Shown: piece after piece, positions 8,337 to 15,052 of the stretch | Position numbering within the stretch: position 1 is the first letter of the stretch | Layout: each line of letters begins with the position of its first letter | Assembly: GCA_036005125.1 (NCBI GenBank) | Contig: DASYQV010000181.1 | Span: forward strand, 1 to 20,313 | Direction: 5' to 3' | Source of the DNA: DASYQV01 sp036005125 | GTDB lineage: Bacteria; Acidobacteriota; Vicinamibacteria; Vicinamibacterales; UBA2999 | Length of the DNA: 20,313 nucleotides | The notes under the pieces: generated by a model | The model's input: only the letters and a program-made list of their open reading frames with translations | What the model was told of the DNA's origin: nothing | The model's database searches: none | Position numbers and translations under genes: made by a program

Positions 8337-8997
8337 CGGCTCCTCCTTATCGGGTCGTCAGCGCGTCGAGCACGCTTGACTGGATGGCCCTCGCCAAAAT
8401 GGGATCGAGGCGAATTCTTCGATGATTCTGCCAATTCGGTCCTGTGACCCGCAACATTCTGTCCCAGGTGCATCCCCACCTTTTTCTGACGATTGGTGCG
8501 GGCGCATCCCCGGGGGCGGCGGTAGCTGACCTAAACTCAGGACAGCGAACAATCAGTGAACATCTCTCACGACGGCACAGGAGCGCGCGAATGTCGGCCG
8601 CGAGCTCGAGCTGAGGGCAGAACCCGACGTGAGGACAGGGCGGCGAACGACCTGGGCGATCATGCCGCCTGACAGCGGTGTCGGTCTCTGGCCGGCAACC
8701 ACAACGACCGCAAGACGTACCGAGTATTTGGTAGGGACAGGCTGCTGAATTTCTACGAACGTGCTGCGTGATTCGTCGCGTCGACTTGAGCGGCTCGACT
8801 GACGAATGGGACATTACGCGCTCAGGATGCGAGTACACGCGGCGACGGCGCGTGCGCGCGATTGCCATGGCAGCTTGCAGTTCGCAGTTTGCAGTTGCAA
8901 TGCGCAGTTGGCAGCTCGCAGTGGGACGGCGGAATAATCCACGCTACCGCTGCGCACGCAGCTGTCATCTGTCGATCGGCGTCAAACAGGAGGAAAC
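8337..8997. other. Gene-poor intergenic region ending in a heptamer array
   Basis: These 661 bases separate the divergent amidohydrolase and VOC genes. A minus-strand frame of 173 codons (8347-8868) is Arg/Cys/Pro-rich with no recognisable domain and no ribosome-binding site; it is judged non-coding. The only clear structures are the heptamer array at 8871-8925 and the strong AGGAGGA box just before 8998. Promoters for both genes must lie here, but none stands out. Confidence 0.5.
8871..8925. repeat. Degenerate 7-base tandem repeat (CAGTTNG-like)
   Basis: Eight consecutive units can be read with almost strict 7-base spacing: CAGCTTG, CAGTTCG, CAGTTTG, CAGTTG (one base short), CAATGCG, CAGTTGG, CAGCTCG, CAGTGGG. 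It ends about 70 bases before the VOC start codon. It resembles the short heptanucleotide tandem repeats known in some bacterial intergenic regions; its function is unknown. Confidence 0.8.
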
Positions 8998-9516
8998 ATG
9001 CCGAGACTTGGACGGAACTTTGGAAAAGCCATCGTCGTGGTATTTGCGGTGATTGGTCTCATCGCCTCGGTCCAGCAACTCCGCGGCCAGAGCGCGACGC
9101 CGATGGCTGGCTTCGCCGTCACGCATGTCGGCATCATCGTCAGGGACATGGACAAAACGATTCAGTACTTCGAGGAGATCTTCGGCATCGACGTGCCGGC
9201 GCCAACCGAGTTCGGACCGCTGAGTCTTCCCCCCGACGTGCCTGGCCGCGAACAATCGCGGGTGAAGATGGTCCAGTTCAAGCTCGGGGATCTCAGCATC
9301 GAGCTGCTCCAACCTCTTCGCGGCCCCGGTCCCCATCGAGATCATCTCGAGAAGTTTGGTCAGGGCCTGCACCACATCGCGTTTAGCGTAAAGAACCTCG
9401 AAAGCGCGATCGGTTTTCTCGAGAGCAAGGGCGGCAAGCGGACGCTGCGGGGCTACGCCGATCTGAAGGATCAGCTCGGGTTTACGGTGGAGCTGTCGCA
9501 AACACCAGCCCGGTAG
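8998..9516 (+). CDS. Exported VOC-fold (glyoxalase / methylmalonyl-CoA epimerase-like) protein
   Basis: A 172-residue protein starting at ATG 8998, six bases after AGGAGGA. Residues 8-31 form a hydrophobic signal or anchor (IVVVFAVIGLIASVQQL). The rest is one vicinal-oxygen-chelate domain pair. Candidate metal ligands sit at the usual four places: H43 (THVGIIV), E102 (IELLQP), H125/H126 (GLHHIAFSV) and E165 (FTVELSQ). The pattern GLHHIAF resembles methylmalonyl-CoA epimerase and related dioxygenase/isomerase folds. Cytosolic family members have no leader, so an exported form is unusual and its substrate is unlikely to be a CoA ester. It stands alone between the heptamer array and repeat copy B. 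Confidence 0.85.
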   Translation: MPRLGRNFGKAIVVVFAVIGLIASVQQLRGQSATPMAGFAVTHVGIIVRDMDKTIQYFEEIFGIDVPAPTEFGPLSLPPDVPGREQSRVKMVQFKLGDLSIELLQPLRGPGPHRDHLEKFGQGLHHIAFSVKNLESAIGFLESKGGKRTLRGYADLKDQLGFTVELSQTPAR

Positions 9517-9628
9517 CAAATCGGGCCTGTGTCCGCACATATTCAGTCCGTGTCGGGACACTGCGATTCGGCGGCGGTTGGCGATGGTGCGAGCTCGATT
9601 GAGGCGACGTACTATCGCGCATTGGTGA

Positions 9629-9874
9629 TGGCTAACCAGTCAAGGGCTCTGCCCGGCTCTGCCCTTGATATCTTCCACCCCAACGCGCCAAAGACGCGCG
9701 TTGGGGGCCCCGGCCCGGCAGAGCCGGGGTCCCCACCGCGCACGCTTGCGCGGTGGGGTGGAGAGCCCTCGCCTGGTTAGGCCCAGTGTCTTTTTGGCGC
9801 GCTCCGCGCGCCTCGCCCGTTATGCGGTCGCACAACGAGTACAAAATTCGCGTTTCGGGCCGCATAACGGGGTA
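9629..9874. repeat. Structured intergenic repeat, copy B (expanded)
   Basis: The longest copy. An outer stem is CTAACCAG (9632-9639) / CTGGTTAG (9773-9780), then a 3x3 internal loop, then AGGGCTCT (9643-9650) / AGAGCCCT (9762-9769). Inside are three hairpins: an 11-base stem 9678-9688/9696-9706, a 7-base stem 9708-9714/9723-9729, and a 12-base stem 9731-9742/9747-9758 with a CGCT loop. Outside the outer stem follow GGCGCGC/GCGCGCC (9796-9812) and a perfect 12-base inverted repeat CCCGTTATGCGG (9816-9827) / CCGCATAACGGG (9860-9871). Bases 9786-9853 are identical to 7016-7083 in copy A. The three inner hairpins are absent from copy A. Confidence 0.85.
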
Positions 9875-9945
9875 CGCTTTGTCGCAGACTGCGCTGCGAA
9901 AAAGTGGCCCTTCGGGCAGCCAGTTGTGAGCGCAGTCTGCGACAA
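9632..9945 (+). ncRNA. Candidate structured RNA or DNA-hairpin array upstream of the orphan protein
   Basis: Over 314 bases there are seven stems of 7-17 bases, most of them perfect. They form a closed multi-branched domain (9632-9780) followed by three further hairpins (9796-9812, 9816-9871, 9879-9945). The array ends 46 bases before the start codon at 9992. This is far more ordered pairing than GC-rich background gives. It could be a transcribed leader or guide-type RNA, or DNA hairpins recognised by the downstream protein. The strand is assumed from the direction of that gene. No promoter is evident, and expression is not shown. Confidence 0.3.
9879..9945. repeat. Perfect 17-base inverted repeat just upstream of the orphan gene
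   Basis: The arms TTGTCGCAGACTGCGCT (9879-9895) and AGCGCAGTCTGCGACAA (9929-9945) are exact complements with a 33-base loop. The loop contains a smaller GCCC-TTC-GGGC hairpin. The right arm ends 46 bases before the ATG at 9992. It is not part of repeat copy A, so it appears tied to the protein gene rather than to the repeat. It could be a regulatory stem, a protein-binding palindrome or an element end. Confidence 0.85.
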
Positions 9946-9991
9946 GAGTGAGCTGTTGCCATGGCGTGGCAGCCGTGTGTAGGCTGCCGCG

Positions 9992-11629
9992 ATGGCGGAT
10001 CGGCTGAGCGACCTGTATCAGGACCTGCTCGACGGCACCTACGATTGCGTCGATCGGATCGTCCTGAACGCGTATTTCCGTCCTGGGCACAGTCCCGGCG
10101 GCTTCCGAACCTGGTGGCGCCGCCTGACGGGGTCTGACGACGGGCTCGACACCGCGCATTTGATGCGCCTCGCCGGGCGGTTCAGCCGTCGGGTGCGCGC
10201 CTACGCGAAGGCGAATCGGATCCCGGTCGTCGTCTGCGGCGTGGGCGAGCACAAGCATGAACTCGCCGAGCAGCATCTGGCGACGACAAGCGTGACCGAC
10301 GGCGTCTTCCTCATTATCGTGGGGCGGGCGCAAGCACCGGTCTGGGAGGTCAGCGGGAAGCACCACCTGGAACGGAAGCGGCCGATGCCGTACGTGAACC
10401 ACTATTCGTTTCATATCCTCGATCGGGAGTGGGGGCACATCACGATCAAGGTGAGCGGTCATCCGCCGTTCCCGGCGCAGTGCATCTTCAATGGGCACGA
10501 ATGGGTCGCCTGCCAAGCACGCCAACAGCGAATTCGATTCGCCAAAGAGGGCAACTGCTTCACTGACATCTCCGAGATCGCAGGCCTTGCGCGGATCGCA
10601 GACACCTTGTCCGACGCTCGGACGATAGGGCGGCTGCGCGAGGTCTGCGAGCGCTGGATCTATTCGGCGTGTCTGTGTTTCGCGCTTGACCTGGACGAGC
10701 AATGCCGGAGCGGGTTTCGGTACCAGTATTCGACGTACCAACTGGAGTACAGCCGGAATCTTGTCTTCACCGTCGGCGGGTGGATGGACCAAGTCTTCCA
10801 GGCGTTGATTGACCGCACCCGCATCCGGATGGATCTGCGGACCGTCAAGACCATTCTCGGGTACCACCGCCGGCCGCGGTATCGGCGGCGACGCGGCAAA
10901 GAGCCGACGTGGGAAGTCACGGTCGAGCGACCTGTGTACGATCTGACGATCTTTAAGCTGCACTGTGGCCGACTGACGTTGAAGATCTACACCAAAGGCG
11001 AACGTGTGCTTCGCATCGAGGCCATGGCGCACAACACCCGCGCGTTGGGCGGGCGCCGATCGCTGTCCGAGTTTCCACAGCTCGTCGGCGAGCTGAAATC
11101 TATCCTCGAACGCTTTGTGGACGCCCTCGCCTGCATCGACCGGTGCTTCATCGGGGGCGAGACCCTCGACCAACTGCCCACGCCCTCCCCGCTGGGCCAG
11201 ACCACCGTCGCCGGGATCGACGTGAATAAGCCCCGCACCCGCTGGGTGGCTGAGGCGGTCCTGGCCTTGGCCCTGGCCCCGCACCGCTTCACCGCGGCTG
11301 ATCTGACGGCACAGGTCCACCGCCTCGGTGGTCCCGCCGCGTCCTCGTACACTGCCCGCCGCGCAGCCTACGATTTGAAGAAATTTCGCGGCAAGCACCT
11401 CGTGCGGCGCATTGAAGGCACACGCCGCTACGCCCCCGAGCCGAAGGGGCTGCAAACCTTGGCCGCCTTGATCGTCTTGCGCAACCACGTCATCCGACCC
11501 TTGCTGGCGGCAGCCGACCAGACGGCCCCGGCTCGACGTCCACGGAACCAGACCGCCATTGACCGGCATTACGCCGCCCTCAGGACTGAAATGCACGGCC
11601 TCTTTCACGAGCTGGGACTTGCAGCGTGA
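9992..11629 (+). CDS. Orphan 545-residue protein of unknown function, possible mobile-element protein
   Basis: Starts at ATG 9992 with no clear Shine-Dalgarno box; stops at 11627-11629. It is soluble, with no signal or membrane segment. Conserved-looking blocks, in order, are FRPGHSPGGFRTWWRRL (29-45), a strand/His cluster VVVCGVGEHKHELAEQH (79-95), PYVNHYSFHILDREWGHITI (133-152), SGHPPF (155-160), NGHEWVACQAR (167-177), EGNCF (186-190), a Cys/aromatic block WIYSACLCFALDLDEQ (222-237), LTLKIYTKGERVLRIEAMAH (328-347) and GIDVNKPRTR (408-417). Residues ~430-485 (FTAADLTAQVHRLG, then ARRAAYDLKKFRGKHLVRRI and RRYAPEP) look like a winged helix for DNA or RNA binding. The style recalls a widespread, patchily distributed family without a known function; this is memory, not a search. 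No DDE, HUH, serine or tyrosine recombinase signature was found. A longer antisense frame covers it but looks like a shadow. Confidence 0.75.
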   Translation: MADRLSDLYQDLLDGTYDCVDRIVLNAYFRPGHSPGGFRTWWRRLTGSDDGLDTAHLMRLAGRFSRRVRAYAKANRIPVVVCGVGEHKHELAEQHLATTSVTDGVFLIIVGRAQAPVWEVSGKHHLERKRPMPYVNHYSFHILDREWGHITIKVSGHPPFPAQCIFNGHEWVACQARQQRIRFAKEGNCFTDISEIAGLARIADTLSDARTIGRLREVCERWIYSACLCFALDLDEQCRSGFRYQYSTYQLEYSRNLVFTVGGWMDQVFQALIDRTRIRMDLRTVKTILGYHRRPRYRRRRGKEPTWEVTVERPVYDLTIFKLHCGRLTLKIYTKGERVLRIEAMAHNTRALGGRRSLSEFPQLVGELKSILERFVDALACIDRCFIGGETLDQLPTPSPLGQTTVAGIDVNKPRTRWVAEAVLALALAPHRFTAADLTAQVHRLGGPAASSYTARRAAYDLKKFRGKHLVRRIEGTRRYAPEPKGLQTLAALIVLRNHVIRPLLAAADQTAPARRPRNQTAIDRHYAALRTEMHGLFHELGLAA

Positions 11630-11681
11630 ATATCGACAACTTTCTCTGCATGCGGGCCGCCTAAGGGCCTAAAGTTCCGGC

Positions 11682-13148
11682 CTACGCACGAGCCGGCGGT
11701 TGCTGCTGCGCCCAGTCCGTGAGGCGCTCGTGGGCATCGGCGACGCGGAGGAGCGTCGCCTCGTCGAAGGTGCGGCCGGTCATCTGAAAACCAACAGGGA
11801 GTCGATCGTCGGTGAATCCGCACGGGATGCTGATGGCGGGGAGTCCGGCAAGGTTGGCGCTGACGGTGAAGATATCGCCAAGATACATCTGCAGCGGGTC
11901 ACTCGTTTTCTCTCCGAGGCGGAACGCCGGCGTCGGGCTGGTGGGCATCGCCACCACGTCCACGCGTTCGAATGCCTCCTCGTAGTCGCGTCGCAGCAGC
12001 GTGCGCACCTGCTGAGCCTTGAGGTAGTACGCGTCGTAGTACCCCGCGCTCAATACGTAGGTGCCGAGCATGATGCGCCGCTTGACCTCGGCGCCGAACC
12101 CTTCGTCGCGCGTTCGCGAATACATGGCCTTGAGCGTGTCGGCGGCCGCGGCGCGATAGCCGTACCGCACGCCGTCGTAACGCGCGAGGTTCGAGCTCGC
12201 CTCCGCGGTGGCCACCAGATAGTAGACGGGAATGGCATACGGCGCATGCGGCAGATCGACGTCAACCACTGTCGCCCCTGCCGCGCGCAGCGTGTCGAGC
12301 GCGCCCTCGAACGCACGCAACACGCCGGCATCGACGCCTGACGAAATGAAAGCGCGCGGCACGCCAACCCGTACTCCGCGTGCGTTCCCGTCGAGGGCCG
12401 CGATGAAGTCCGGCACCCGCTCGGGGGCTGTGGTCGAGTCGCACGGATCCGCTCCCGCCAGCACCGATAAGGCGATCGCGGCGTCAGCGGCCGTGCGGGT
12501 CAGGGGACCAATCTGATCCAGCGATGAGGCGAACGCCAGCAGTCCATAGCGCGAGACGCGCCCGTAGGTCGGCTTCAGACCCGTGATGCCGCAGAGCGCC
12601 GCCGGCTGGCGTATCGAGCCGCCGGTGTCGGAGCCGAGCGCCAGCGGCACCAGACGCGCGGCAACGGCAGCGGCGGAACCACCGCTCGATCCGCCGGGTG
12701 TCCGATCGGCAGCCCACGGGTTGCGAACCGGCCCGTACGCCGAGTTCTCGTTCGACGAGCCCATGGCGAACTCGTCGCAGTTCGTCTTGCCGACGATGAC
12801 GGCCCCGGCCGCCTCGAGGCGCCGGATGACCGTCGCGTCGTACGGCGGGATGTACTGGTCGAGGATCTTCGATGACGCGGTCGTGCGCATCCCGCGCACG
12901 CTCAGGTTGTCTTTCACGGCGACGGGTACGCCCGCGAGCGGCCCGAGCGTCTCGCCGGCCGCGCGGCGGCGGTCGACGTCGGCGGCGCGCTCGAGAGCGC
13001 GGTCGGCCGCTACGGTGTTGAACGCATTCAGCGGCGCATTTGCCGCGTGAATGCGATCGAGGTGAGCGCGGCACACCTCGAGGGCCGACAGGCGGCCGGA
13101 TGCGATGTCGTCACGGATGGCGCGGGCACTCGGCACCGGGGACGTCAT
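11682..13148 (-). CDS. gatA: Asp-tRNA(Asn)/Glu-tRNA(Gln) amidotransferase subunit A
   Basis: A 488-residue amidase, the full length for GatA. It releases ammonia from glutamine, which GatB uses to convert Glu-tRNA(Gln) or Asp-tRNA(Asn) to the cognate amidated form in the cytoplasm. The amidase-signature catalytic triad is intact: K79 (VAVKDN), S154 in TPGGSSGGSAA, and S178 in GSDTGGSIR. These fall at the same residue numbers as in the well-studied S. aureus enzyme. The GLKPTYGRVSRYGL block follows. The ATG (13146-13148) overlaps the gatC stop by four bases (ATGA), implying translational coupling. gatB is not in the window. The 3' end meets the convergent orphan gene at 11629 with a 52-base gap. 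Confidence 0.97.
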   Translation of the reverse strand: MTSPVPSARAIRDDIASGRLSALEVCRAHLDRIHAANAPLNAFNTVAADRALERAADVDRRRAAGETLGPLAGVPVAVKDNLSVRGMRTTASSKILDQYIPPYDATVIRRLEAAGAVIVGKTNCDEFAMGSSNENSAYGPVRNPWAADRTPGGSSGGSAAAVAARLVPLALGSDTGGSIRQPAALCGITGLKPTYGRVSRYGLLAFASSLDQIGPLTRTAADAAIALSVLAGADPCDSTTAPERVPDFIAALDGNARGVRVGVPRAFISSGVDAGVLRAFEGALDTLRAAGATVVDVDLPHAPYAIPVYYLVATAEASSNLARYDGVRYGYRAAAADTLKAMYSRTRDEGFGAEVKRRIMLGTYVLSAGYYDAYYLKAQQVRTLLRRDYEEAFERVDVVAMPTSPTPAFRLGEKTSDPLQMYLGDIFTVSANLAGLPAISIPCGFTDDRLPVGFQMTGRTFDEATLLRVADAHERLTDWAQQQPPARA

Positions 13149-13447
13149 CCGCCAATCACCTGCGGTACCTTGAAGAGTCCTGGCGGGAATGCGGCTTCGG
13201 GTCCGTTCGCCATCGTGTCGTGCACGGGCAGAGACGGTCTCGGTTCATCGTCGCGCTCCGCGCGCAGACCGCCGTGTACGTGCGCGGTCGCGGGCACGCC
13301 GCTCGTATCGAGCTGCTGGATCTGCTGCGCGTAGCTGAGAATGTCAGCGAGCTGGCGGGCGAACAGCTGCTTTTCCTCGTCGGTGAGCTCGAGATTCGCG
13401 AGCGCGGCGATGCGCTCCACTTCTTCGATGCTGAGCGGCGCGGACAT
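13145..13447 (-). CDS. gatC: Asp-tRNA(Asn)/Glu-tRNA(Gln) amidotransferase subunit C
   Basis: A 100-residue protein starting at ATG 13447 (MSAPLSIEEVERIAALANLE). This matches the family's usual N-terminus and ~95-100 residue length; a nine-residue upstream extension to 13474 is unlikely. The helix IEEVERIAALANLELTDEEK and the block FARQLADILSYAQQIQQLDT are typical of GatC, the small belt that holds GatA and GatB together. The C-terminal part (PDT-like 'PSLPVHDTMANGPEAAFPPG', then LFKVPQVI) is the canonical GatC tail. It is the first gene of the gatC-gatA pair, sharing a 4-base overlap with gatA. No strong ribosome-binding site is visible upstream. It diverges from the MEMO-family gene across about 83 bases that should hold both promoters. 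Confidence 0.95.
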   Translation of the reverse strand: MSAPLSIEEVERIAALANLELTDEEKQLFARQLADILSYAQQIQQLDTSGVPATAHVHGGLRAERDDEPRPSLPVHDTMANGPEAAFPPGLFKVPQVIGG

Positions 13448-13530
13448 GCAGACGATGCTATCACGCAGGTACAAGACTTGTGCGTGTCCGGCGAGGTGCC
13501 GGTGCTAGGATGACACTCCGGGATAGGAGC

Positions 13531-14367
13531 ATGCGCGACGTCCGACCGTCGGCGGTTGCGGGCACCTGGTACCCGGGCACATCCGCTGGGCTCGCAACAG
13601 CAATCGACGCCCACGTGGCAGACGTGGTGGAGGCGTTCGAGGGGCGCCCGCGGGCGATCGTCGCCCCCCACGCCGGCCTCATGTATTCGGGACCGGTGGC
13701 TGCCTACGCCTACAAACGAGTGATGAACTGCCGCTACTCGGCGATCGTCCTTGTCGGCCCGTCGCACTTCGTCGGCTTCCGCGGCGTGGCCATCTGGCCG
13801 CGCGGCGCCTGGGACACGCCGTTCGGCACGGTACCGGTTGCCGAGGAGATTGCGGGCGCCATCGCGTCGCATTCGAACGACATCCACGAACGTGCAGCCG
13901 CGCACGCGCGCGAGCACTCCCTCGAGATGCAGTTGCCCTTTGTCGCACGGCTGTTGCCCGGCGTGCCCATCGTGCCGCTCGTGATGGGTTACCAGACGCG
14001 CGAAACGGCTGAAGGGCTCGGCGACGCGCTCGCCGACGCGCTGGGCTCTCGAGCGCCCCGGGGCGGGCCGGAGGACGTGCTTCTCGTGGCCAGCAGCGAT
14101 CTCTCTCACTACCAGGATGCGCGCGTGGCGTCCGAGATGGACGCCGTCGTCCTGCGGCACGTCGCGGCGCTCGATCCGGCGGCGCTGATGGACACGCTCG
14201 AACACGAGCCGGCACACGCCTGCGGCGGCGGCCCGATCGTGTCGGTACTCCGCGCTGCCCGGCGGCTCGGTGCGTCGCGCGCGAAGGTCCTGCACTATGC
14301 CGATTCCGGCGACGTCTCCGGCGACAAAAGCGCCGTCGTCGGGTACATGGCGGCCGCGGTGTGGTAA
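13531..14367 (+). CDS. amrB: MEMO1-family protein (AmmeMemoRadiSam system protein B)
   Basis: A 278-residue protein. The ATG at 13531 is chosen because the family starts just before the AGTWYPG motif (residues 10-16), although in-frame ATGs at 13510 and 13480 exist and the GGAG box is very close. Conserved residues are H47 in APHAGLMYSG, H79 in LVGPSHF and C231 in AHACGGGP; these correspond to the His-His-Cys site of human MEMO1, related to LigB-type non-haem iron dioxygenases. ASSDLSHY (188-194) and EHSLEMQLPF (129-138) are further family marks. MEMO, AMMECR1 and a radical SAM protein often occur together in bacteria and archaea. Here the AMMECR1 gene follows after 30 bases but no radical SAM gene is nearby. 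The biochemical role in bacteria is unresolved. Its stop codon TAA forms the start of repeat copy C. Confidence 0.92.
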   Translation: MRDVRPSAVAGTWYPGTSAGLATAIDAHVADVVEAFEGRPRAIVAPHAGLMYSGPVAAYAYKRVMNCRYSAIVLVGPSHFVGFRGVAIWPRGAWDTPFGTVPVAEEIAGAIASHSNDIHERAAAHAREHSLEMQLPFVARLLPGVPIVPLVMGYQTRETAEGLGDALADALGSRAPRGGPEDVLLVASSDLSHYQDARVASEMDAVVLRHVAALDPAALMDTLEHEPAHACGGGPIVSVLRAARRLGASRAKVLHYADSGDVSGDKSAVVGYMAAAVW

Positions 14368-14394
14368 ACCAGTCACGGGCTCCGCTCTTGATGT
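14365..14394. repeat. Structured repeat, half copy C
   Basis: The 30 bases beginning with the TAA stop of the MEMO gene match the left half of copies A and B: 'AACCAGTCA', 'GGGCTC', then 'CTTGATGTC' against AACCAGTCA, GGGCTCT and CTTGATATC in copy B. The right half (GGCAGAGCC, GCCTGGTTAG and the following hairpins) is missing. It occupies nearly the whole gap before the AMMECR1 gene, suggesting a degraded or partial insertion. Confidence 0.55.
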
Positions 14395-14397
14395 CCG

Positions 14398-14994
14398 ATG
14401 TCTGATGCCTTCCACGCGGACCAGACGTGTGCGCTGCTCGGCGCCGACGACCAGCGACGGCTGCTGGAGCTCGCGCGCCGATGCCTCGAGGCGCGCGTTC
14501 GTCGGCAGCCACAGCCATCGATCGAATATCACGGGGCGCTCGACGTCCGCAGGGGCGCATTCGTCAGCATTCATGGCAACGACGATCTGCGTGGATGTCT
14601 GGGGCGGCTCGAGACCGATCGCGCCGTTGCTGACGTCGTGGCCCACCTGGCGACCGTCGTCGCCGACTCCGATCCGCGCTTCCCCCCGGTCACGCCAGAG
14701 GAGCTCCCGACGCTCGTCATCGAAATCTCCGTGCTGACGCCCGAGCGCGAGGTCGCCGACGTGAAGGAAATCGAAGTGGGTCGGCACGGTGTCATCGTGG
14801 AACAGGGATCCCGGCGCGGCCTGCTGCTGCCGCAGGTGGCCACCGAGTACGGCTGGGATCGCGAGACGTTTCTCGACTACACGTGCGTGAAGGCAGGACT
14901 TCCGCGAGACGCCTGGCGGCGAGGCGCGCGCGTGTTCCGATTCGAGGCACAGGTGTTTCACGAAAACGCTCACGACGTTACACACGAATCGTGA
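14398..14994 (+). CDS. amrA: AMMECR1-domain protein (AmmeMemoRadiSam system protein A)
   Basis: A 198-residue protein, normal for the family. The hallmark LRGCLG is at residues 64-69, within FVSIHGNDDLRGCLGRLE. It is followed by DPRFPPVTPEEL (92-103), a strand pair LVIEISVLTPERE, GRHGVIVEQGSRRGLLLPQV and ATEYGWDRETFLDYTCVKAGLP, which cover the entire AMMECR1 fold. The domain's biochemical activity is not settled. The conserved Cys and Gly cluster suggests a catalytic or binding site, and genomic pairing links it to MEMO1 proteins. The start at 14398 has no recognisable Shine-Dalgarno box, because the upstream 30 bases are repeat copy C; coupling to the MEMO gene is possible. The next gene starts 58 bases on. 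Confidence 0.93.
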   Translation: MSDAFHADQTCALLGADDQRRLLELARRCLEARVRRQPQPSIEYHGALDVRRGAFVSIHGNDDLRGCLGRLETDRAVADVVAHLATVVADSDPRFPPVTPEELPTLVIEISVLTPEREVADVKEIEVGRHGVIVEQGSRRGLLLPQVATEYGWDRETFLDYTCVKAGLPRDAWRRGARVFRFEAQVFHENAHDVTHES

Positions 14995-15052
14995 TCGACC
15001 GCCGCGTCGTCCCTATCCACGATCGCCCCGCTCGTGTCAGGCTTACCGCGCG

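Noticed and set aside
8347..8868. A 173-codon minus-strand frame upstream of the VOC gene
   Set aside because: It has no ribosome-binding site, no domain, an Arg/Cys/Pro-rich composition and an antisense relation to nothing conserved; non-coding is more likely.
9632..9874. Integron attC site (CTAAC...GTTAGGC ends)
   Set aside because: The GTTAGGC-like right end and complementary left end look attC-like, but the left core does not fit the consensus, the size is too large, the 3' side of the orphan gene has no matching site, and no integrase is present.
9632..11608. A 658-codon open frame antisense to the orphan gene
   Set aside because: It is longer than the plus-strand gene but its translation is low-complexity, rich in Arg, Gly, Asp and Pro with no ordered motifs, and it runs through the hairpin array. 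The plus-strand protein has coherent conserved-looking blocks. Long antisense frames are common in GC-rich genes.
9992..11629. Y1 (RAYT-type) transposase associated with REP-like repeats
   Set aside because: The repeat setting fits, but the protein lacks a His-hydrophobic-His motif with a downstream catalytic Tyr; the only near match is HKH at residues 87-89.
13156..14985. A 609-codon antisense frame across the MEMO and AMMECR1 genes
   Set aside because: Both plus-strand proteins are recognised families with intact signature motifs. The antisense frame is a GC-driven shadow.
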